From assembly GCA_905250075.1 (NCBI GenBank), contig CAJNOP010000349.1, forward strand, positions 70,784-134,783: 64,000 bases of DNA, written 5' to 3'. Positions 56,338 to 64,000 of the stretch are shown piece by piece (within the stretch, counting starts at the first letter, position 1; each line of letters begins with the position of its first letter). The notes under the pieces were generated by a model, which saw only the letters and a list, made by a program, of their open reading frames with translations, was not told where the DNA came from and did not search any database. This DNA is from Rotaria sp. Silwood1. Taxonomy: Eukaryota; Rotifera; Eurotatoria; Philodinida; Philodinidae. The translations under genes and the position numbers were made by a program.

Positions 56338-57514
56338 TTATTTCGAAGATGGCGAATGATTATTTCGTTGTATTTGTTCAATTACATTCCATAATTTAAG
56401 TGCTTTACCAATTTTAAGTGTTGACATATGAAAAACTTGTTCACGTGTTAATTCATATAATTTATTTCCATTAATATGATATTGATTTAATAGAATTGAT
56501 GCATATTCATATCCTTGTTTATGAAAAAATTCAATTAAATCATCTATTGTCCAATTATGAACATCAGGTATATCACCACGTAAACCAAGTAATTGTTCAA
56601 TTGTTACTGGTGGTAAATGATTATTTGTAACTAATGGTTTTCGTACGATATGTTCAATAGAATCTGATGTATTTATTAAACGTGTTTTTTTATTATTTTT
56701 ATTTGTTGTTGAATATGTTTGACTTCGATTTCGTTTTTTATTCGATAGAATATTATTTTCTTTTGTCATTTGACATTTTTCTGGTATAGATTCTAGAGAA
56801 AAAAGAAAATTTTTTTGTTATTATTAAAATTATAGATAAATCTTCTTGTTTGTTTGTTTTTTTTTTCTTTTATTTACCAGTTTTAAATACAGCAAATTCT
56901 GGTGATGGTGTTTCACGTTTATGATGAATTGTATCATTTGAATTTGTTATTGACCATGATGGATCAATAAGTTCACTTGTTAGAGAATCATGAGAATCTA
57001 TGGATATTGGTGTTGTAGTTGATGATTTTGAATTACAACATAAATTTAAATTTTCAATTAATTTTGCATATCTTTCATTTTTAATTCGTATTGTAAAACC
57101 ACCTTTATGAAATACTTTTGTTATAAGTCCATATTTAAGTAATTCATCAAGTATCAATAGTGTTTCATTACGTTGTTCAGTTAAATTTTTTGTTGTCGAT
57201 CGTTTTGATACATATTTAAGTATACGTTCAAGATCTGGACGACATTTACGTCGTTTTATTTCATCAATAGCTTGAAATACAGGATGAAAACGTACATCAG
57301 TTAAAATATTTAATAAATCACATGATGCTACTGTATGATTATTAATATCACTCGGATTTATTGTTGAATAGGAAGAAGATGAAGTCGATGAGCATGATGA
57401 AGAATCATTAATATCGGAAATAGAAGGAGGAGGTGTTGGTAAATTTCTTTTACGAATAAATGATGGTGATAATGATGTTCGATGATTTATTTTTGTCATT
57501 GGAGACAAGATCAT
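56338..57514 (-). CDS. SAMD1: SAMD1-like protein (winged helix plus SAM domain)
   Basis: Two coding exons (57514-56878 and 56792-56338) join in frame to 363 residues. The start codon is the first base of its exon, right after TTTTCAG, so a non-coding (or short coding) first exon must lie upstream. Residues about 70-150 form the SAMD1-type winged helix: VFQAIDEIKRRKCRPDLERI, then LLILDELLKYGLI and KGGFTIRI. The C-terminal 65 residues are a SAM domain (VHNWTIDDLIEFF, YHINGNKLYELTREQV, IGKALKLWNVIEQI). Between them is Ser/Thr-rich linker. Mammalian SAMD1 binds unmethylated CpG DNA through the winged helix and recruits the L3MBTL3/KDM1A repressor complex. It is nuclear. The orthology call rests on the rare domain pair. 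Confidence 0.85.
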
Positions 57515-60300
57515 CTGAAAACAAAAAAAAAAGAAAAACAAAGAAAAATAATTTTTCGACTACAATCTATGTTAGAAGAGAGAACATAGACGCATGCGTC
57601 TGTTGTTGTTTTTTTTTTCTTGTGTCGCCGACGTCTCTTGCTAAAAGAGAGAGACACAATCATTACAGTTCTCTTCTCTCTCTGTATGCAATGCAATGAT
57701 GGATGATCACATTGCGTTATGTGTACGCCGAAGAGAAAGAGGGAGCGGGAGAACACACTCTTTTTCTTTTTTTTTAAGGATAGAACGCTTCGTGCACACT
57801 TGCACTTAACTTACTCGAGAAAGAAGAGAGAAAAGAGAATAATTATACGACGACGAATGTTCAATCGAGGTCACAAAGAGAGAAAAAGTCTTCTCACATC
57901 TTTTTTTTTTTTCGAATATACAATATCTCATTGTTTCAACGAAAAAGTGAGAGAAAGAGACAGTACGCGAGAGAAAACATATTGATGTACACAGAAAGAA
58001 CAAAAAGAAAAAACAACAATAGCAACAATAAAGAATACGCGAACTCTTCTCGTTTGAAAATAAACAAAGATGGAAAGAAAGAGCATAAGACTAAACTAGC
58101 GCCATCCATACTAAATCTTTGACTATATTTCTCTATGCATAGAATATAAGGAATAAGACGAACAATATTCGCGCTTACGCTTGCGCTCAGAGGATAGAGA
58201 ATGAAAGAGAAAGAAAGAAAGATAAGTTTAATGTCCAGGCAAATCTATTATTATTTTTATTTTTTTTTCTATTAGTTTATTAAACATTATTTCTAATAGA
58301 AAAAAAAATCATTAAAAAATATATGTAAATCACTCATAATTATTTAATCAAAATATTGTCAATAACAAGGATAACGATGATGAGAAGACTGCTCGATATC
58401 GGGTAGTAGTAATAGTCTAGTATAGTGGGTAGGGAGAGAGAGAGAAGTAGCAAAGGCGTGCGAGCGAGCAACTCAGCAATGCTTGTTCTCTGTCTCTCTC
58501 TCTCTCTCTTCTTTCTTGCAGGAGAAAATAAAAGAGAGGACACACACACACACACACACAAACATACGCACTGAGGCAAACGAGCAAGCAAAAGGGAGGG
58601 AGAGAATGGGAGAGACGCGACGAAAAAGCAAAAAGGTTTTTTTCGGTTGTTAATAAATAGGAATCATAAGAAAGCACAACACGATACACGTGTACATTCT
58701 TTTTTTTTTTTGTTCGTCTCGATCTTAACACAGATACGCTAAATAGATTTCAAACGGATGGAAAATACTTTTCTTTGTTGACTATTCATTTCTGTGAATG
58801 GATTAATTGAAAAGAGAAACAATGGACATGTTTTTTTAACTTTTTTTTTGATTTTAATATATATATACACCCTCGATGATGTTCTCTATATTCGTCATGT
58901 CAATGCACACATTTGCTCTTTTCTGTTTCAACAACAACCAAAAGAAATATATGATAACGAGGAGTATGCATCTTGCTGATACTACTACTGTCTTGTTGTT
59001 GTTGCTGTTGTCAATATTATGGAATATATCGAAATTAATAAAGATAATTTTTCTCAAGTTCTGTCTTTTTTATTTGTGTTCAGTTGTATTTTGAATAAAA
59101 TGATCAAGTTGAAAGAAAGATCCTCTAGAGATTAACTATAGTTTTCGCAAAGTTAATTATTTGTCATGATGGTCTCTGTTGAGAATGTTCTATGTATAAC
59201 ATCAATCTTTATCAATATCTGCTGTTTGCAATAGAAATGCTTATATATTAATTTCGCTGTAAAAATAAAATACAAAAAATTCAATAAACGAATAACAAAA
59301 TTGTATGAAATGATTTAGATTGAAACATATGAATGTTATATTCTCATTATTCTCTTAATAAAAAAAAAATTGTAAGTAATAACTGATTATATGAGAAGTG
59401 ACGCGCTCTTGCACACATTGGATATGGTAAAAATGAGAATCGAGTATTGAAGGCAAGAGAACAAGAAATAAGAAGGCAAATCGTGTGCTATGTACTACGG
59501 ACATTGATAGTTCTCTCTTATCTCAACGTGTAAATGTACCGAAGAAGTCAATGCATGTTTAATGCCTTCATTCAGTTCAGCTATGTTAAGTAGCGAAAGA
59601 ACAATAAATAGAGGATCATTTTATTTCTGATTTCTTTTTAAATTATTAATCTTTTATTTATGAAGAAAAATTAGCCATTTACAAATAAAATCTTGCAACA
59701 ATGAAGCAATTTTTTGACTTATTTATTAAGAGATGTCTCCATGTCAATTGCGATCAGTCTGTCTTTTTCTTTGACTTTCTCTCTTGCTGTATTCCAAGTT
59801 ATAAAAGAAAAAAAAAAAGAAGAACGAACAAAAAAGAAAGAAAAAAGAGAAAAGCGAACACATGCAGCAATATGAGTTAGATAATGCACCTTTGATATAC
59901 TTATTCCTGTATTTCTCATGTTTTGCGTTTATTAGAAATGAATATCTAGTATACTTATATGAAGGATTCTTTTTTTCTTCTTGTCGAAAGTTTTGTCGAT
60001 TCCTTTTTTTTTCTTTTTGTTTCTTTTGAAATCGAAATAAACAGATAAACAAATAAGTCTCATCCTATAGCTCGCGTTACGTGACGGCGACTACTCTTTT
60101 GTTGTCTTTACGTCAATGTTGTTGCTATTCGAGAGCGCTACTAGCTACAGTGAGCGTATGGAGAGTAAGCAAGGACGAGAACAGCGGTAAAAAGCAGAAT
60201 ATGAGAATGAGACAAGCAAAAGAGAAGAGAACAAGCGAAATCATCGAACCAACCAGAGAGCTGTGCGCATTGTCTTGCTAAGCAATTTGGCTACCATCGT
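57515..60300. other. Purine/pyrimidine-skewed, microsatellite-rich flank of SAMD1-like gene
   Basis: The interval has long GA- or CT-rich runs (AGAGAGAGA near 58434-58446, CTCTCTCT near 58490-58510), scattered TCTCTC/GAGAAAG words and no convincing gene. It probably includes the promoter and first non-coding exon of the SAMD1-like gene. Basic or Phe-rich open frames here follow from the base skew. Confidence 0.45.
58541..58560. repeat. (CA)n microsatellite
   Basis: An uninterrupted (CA)10 run next to a CT-rich stretch. Confidence 0.95.
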
Positions 60301-63300
60301 TCTCCTTTTTTTTTTTTCTTAAAGTGATATGCTAGGACTTTGCATGTTCGCATATATTATCAAAACATTCAACACTAGTTTTCTAGTTTCTTTTTTGTTT
60401 TTAAAACATGCATGATACACAAAATAAGTCTTTTGGAATCAAGTTTATTTTATTTAACTGCAAAAAGAAATTCTTTTTCCTCATGAAAATATAAATATAT
60501 TTCGTATCAAATGAAATAAAAAATGAAATGATTCTAAGAAAGATTTGCACCATCAGGAATATTATTTCTCTTTTATGGATATTCTTTTTTTTTTTATTCC
60601 GATCACATTGTGTTTTTAATGAGTGAGAAAAGAAAATAACCAAGCAAGCATTGCTTACAAATGTTACCAAAAAAATATGCAATTTGATCATCTTTATAAA
60701 AAAAAAGAAAACAAATGGAATAGACTTTACTAATACTTAGCTTATATTTTTATTCTATATATTTAGGAATTTAGTTATAATTTATTTCGAAAGAAAAAGA
60801 ATCGAATGATTCAAGAAAATAATATTCAATTTTATTGAACAATGCTTTAGTTCATTTTTTCATTCATTCGAGTTTATACTATAAAATAAAGTGAATAATT
60901 TGATATTCTCTGTGATTTAATTGATTATAAAAATAGATAAATAGACAAGAAGAATTTATTTAGAATTATGAATCTTGTTGCTCATAAGAACAACACACAT
61001 TTTGATTGTTCAATTGTTAGCAAATTTTCAAAATGTATTAATCATTATCTAAAATACTTGCTAGTATCTATATAAAAACCAAAGAATGAAAGATATTTAT
61101 GAAAAATTCATTATAATTGTATTAATGCAAATCAAGTACTTATAAAAGAACATATTCAAATGTCAGCTGTCGTTCGATTTGATATTATGGCTACGGGTAA
61201 TTTCCAGTAAGATTAGAAAATTAAATATTTCGAAAAAGATATGATTCGTTTTCGTTGAAATTGGCTAATGCTCTGTACAAGTACGATTTTTCATAATCGA
61301 ATTCGAATAGCTATAGTCGGTGTTTGATCAGAGTGTATCGACATCTACCAAATATTTTCACAGTTATAGTACAATTTTCATACTTTTCTTCTGTAAACAT
61401 CAACAAAAAAGAGATCATTTCGAACCCCCCCTCCAAAAAAAAAACAAGTGAATCACATGATGTCTTTCTGTTTCTAAAATTCAATCACTTTTGCTAAGTA
61501 TATGTTTGCTTGTTACTAATGACGTTACGATGGGACACAACGTTAGTGCTAAACATCATAATTGCGGATATATACATGAATTCTTTTTTCCATCATGGTA
61601 ATATATGTTCACCTTTTTTTTTTGATAATTCATTTTCATCTTAATGCATTCAATTACTTTGTCATTTGTATTATTAGTTATTCAATCAAGATTGAACCAA
61701 CTTTCACTTCTATGATTTTTATTTAAAAATCATTTTGAAAAAGTATAAATATTTTGAAACGTAAAAGCCTTATTCATTGTTGAGTCGGATCCGGCTATGA
61801 TTTCATACGCGAATGTAAACTTGCATATTTTTCATGTCCGGCATACGACCAGATTGTAGGATACTAGTTTAGATTAATGGAACTTCCTTCGAAGGTTATA
61901 ACTGCTTTACTGACTTTTTCATTGATTTCAAATACTCTAGAAATTAATCTATTATATAAACTTCAAGTCATCTTCATCTATGACGAGAAAGGATGAAGTA
62001 TGTAGTAAACTGAGACTATAGACAGAGGATTGTCAAGCATTATCTTGTGATCGTGTAAAATGCATTCTCATGGTTTTTGAAGGAATTCGTGATCTACATA
62101 AATGAAACTGCACTTTATATTTATCAATATAAATCAAAAACAAATATTTATTTCTTCTGTTTAGAGTATTAATATTTCAATACAGACAATTTCTGTATTG
62201 AAACATTATTACAATGAAATTTTAAACATCAACGTAAGTTAGTTATCAATGCTAGCATTTATGTTCTTATGCGATACACGTTGAAATCATATTTTAAATT
62301 AATTGAATTGATCGATATGCGTACTGGTTAGAATGAAAATGCTGTATATAATACATTTAAATCTATCTTAGTAGCGTAGCTAAAAAACAATTTAGGCAGA
62401 AGAACTCAGTCTTCTCCTAAACGATCGAAATCTGGCCAGTTAAACTCTTCTACAAGCTCTTTCACTAGACAAAGCCGTGGCTCACACTATCTAAATCCCG
62501 ATTGTGTCCCTAATTCATTTATATATACTGTTCTTGCGAATCATTGGATTATAATCAAGACAATGATAAAATAACTTGTAATACAAATATATATAATAAA
62601 ATTTATTCGTTTATTAACATTAAACAGAGTAGTTCAACAGAAAATTTAATAATTAAACTTGATCGAACAAAAGCTGTAAATGTATTTTCATTATTATAAA
62701 AAAAAAGCGAAAGAAAGATTTCTATCTTAGAGTAAGACTTTAAACTATCTAAATAATTGCATTCTTGAACTATTCACAAGATAGGTCAATAATGCTATTG
62801 TGCTATAGGCATGAAATAATACTATCTTCGGTTTGTTTGCAAAGAAAACTTTTATAACTTTCTGTTTAAATTTATGAGTGAAAAATACATCAAAAGATAC
62901 GCTCTGATTAGAGCTACTATATATCGAAAATTCATGATGAACATTGTATCTGTATTGTTCTTTGACTTAATCTCCTTTTTATAAAAAGTAGCATTCAAGT
63001 TATAATACAAATAGTCTATTTTGTGAAGAAAAAATTCTCTATCATTTCAGATGTTCTGCACCTCAAACCATTAAATGATAGATAAGAAAATTTCAAAATA
63101 CAATCAGGAGTGAAAACGTCCTTTTTTTTAAGTATGATTCAAAAATTTGAAATAGTGAAGTCCTTGCCATTTATTTTATAAGTAAACCAGAATAAGCTGA
63201 TATTTGGAGTATCATAACACCTCTTCACAAGCTTTCGAATGACACAATCGAATTCAAAATATAAAAATTTTCCGTCATCGACATGGTTGATCTTCTGGTG

Positions 63301-64000
63301 AACTCTATCTTAAATCATTTGTTCAGCAAATAATTAGTGTTACTGATTATGTTACTAAGTACTTCAGTATAGATCTCAAACAAACGATTACAACAACTTA
63401 CTACATGACATTGGAGTTTTATTCAAATGCAAGAGGCGGTACCAAGCTACAAATGTCCGTTATTTAGAAAAACCTGTATCTCATGAAAAAAAACAAATAA
63501 TCGTTTGTGTGATTTATCATGAATCACTTTTTCCTAGCAATATTAACGTTTTACTGGAAGCAGGCTTCTTGTTCTCGCTGCAAATAGTAAAATTTAGGCT
63601 TCGATCAATTAGTTGATGGAAATTTGAAAGAGTTCATAAACTAGCTATTCTTAATTTCATTACTATGAATACTCTAGCAACACCCTTTGAGAGCGCTACT
63701 TATAATTCAACAGAAAGTTCTCAGGAAGATTGGAAAAAAACAGTATCAATTCAGTGTCGATACTTTCATCTGACGTTTAAACGAACATTTCTTTTCAGTT
63801 TTTGTTCTCGAGATCATCACGCTCTATTGATAGGAATAAATTGCCGTATCAAGATTTTTTATCATCATGTAAATTACAAAGATTTGTTAAACGTAATTTT
63901 CCTCGTGGTATTGTTTAGTTATTTTGATAAATATGGTTAAGGTAGTGATGATTATCAGTCAATCTGAAGTTTCTTTTAAGAAAACGACTTAATTATGAAA
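60301..64000. other. AT-rich interval without a supported gene
   Basis: I see no domain, splice chain or repeat that I can defend. A Ser-rich open stretch near 62390-62520 and the frame 63665-63940 were considered but have no recognisable family. Confidence 0.4.

Noticed and set aside
57719-60052. Basic or Phe-rich frames in the 57.7-60 kb interval
   Set aside because: They reflect the GA/CT base skew, lie on both strands at the same place and have no domain resemblance.
62390-62570. Ser-rich open stretch read as a possible exon
   Set aside because: Short, with no matching family, convincing splice sites or partner exons.

Overview
The window looks like nuclear DNA of a bdelloid rotifer (Rotaria/Adineta-type). 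The reasons are: many interspersed tracts of the bdelloid telomere hexamer TGTGGG; AT-rich genes with many GT-AG introns, mostly 50-60 bp; gene families that are typical of bdelloids (a pentapeptide-repeat protein with a long N-terminal helix, and an ADP-ribosyltransferase with a VWL... domain); and bacterial- or plant-type genes that carry introns. A 100-N run at 4143-4242 is a scaffold gap. All multi-exon models were built by eye from splice sites and conserved motifs.

Region 1 (1 to about 37.5 kb) has the character of a subtelomeric or accessory region. It holds a secreted YbaY-domain/potato-inhibitor-I fusion protein (108-893), an intact GH13 alpha-amylase-family gene with a 3-kb intron (17202-21876), relics of an ADP-ribosyltransferase, a pentapeptide-repeat gene and a p115/USO1 gene, and many transposons. 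The transposons are a decayed mariner with both ends (8500-9742), an apparently intact APE-type LINE with target-site duplications (22019-25387), two non-autonomous hAT-type elements with 8-bp duplications (10584-11587, 26812-28140), two copies of a 92-bp hairpin hAT MITE (13676, 35622), a long-TIR fold-back (about 25430-26650), a possible CACTA-like element inside the amylase intron (18956-20409), and three copies of an unclassified element of roughly 0.7-0.87 kb (32651-36609). About seventeen paired TGTGGG...CCCACA tracts are scattered here. Two genes (ADP-ribosyltransferase and pentapeptide) stop exactly at such tracts.

Region 2 (about 37.5-43 kb) is AT-rich and contains two tandem genes for the bacterial large-conductance mechanosensitive channel MscL. 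Each has one intron at the same codon. This is very unusual for an animal and fits a lineage that goes through drying and rehydration.

Region 3 (about 44-64 kb) is conserved core-genome sequence: CDK8 (Mediator kinase, 11 exons, minus), WBP11 (splicing factor, 11 exons, plus) sharing a 432-bp divergent promoter, and a SAMD1-like gene (winged helix plus SAM domain, minus). I saw no transposon in this region and no clear telomere-like tract. The last 6 kb and the 50.7-56.3 kb interval contain no gene I can support.
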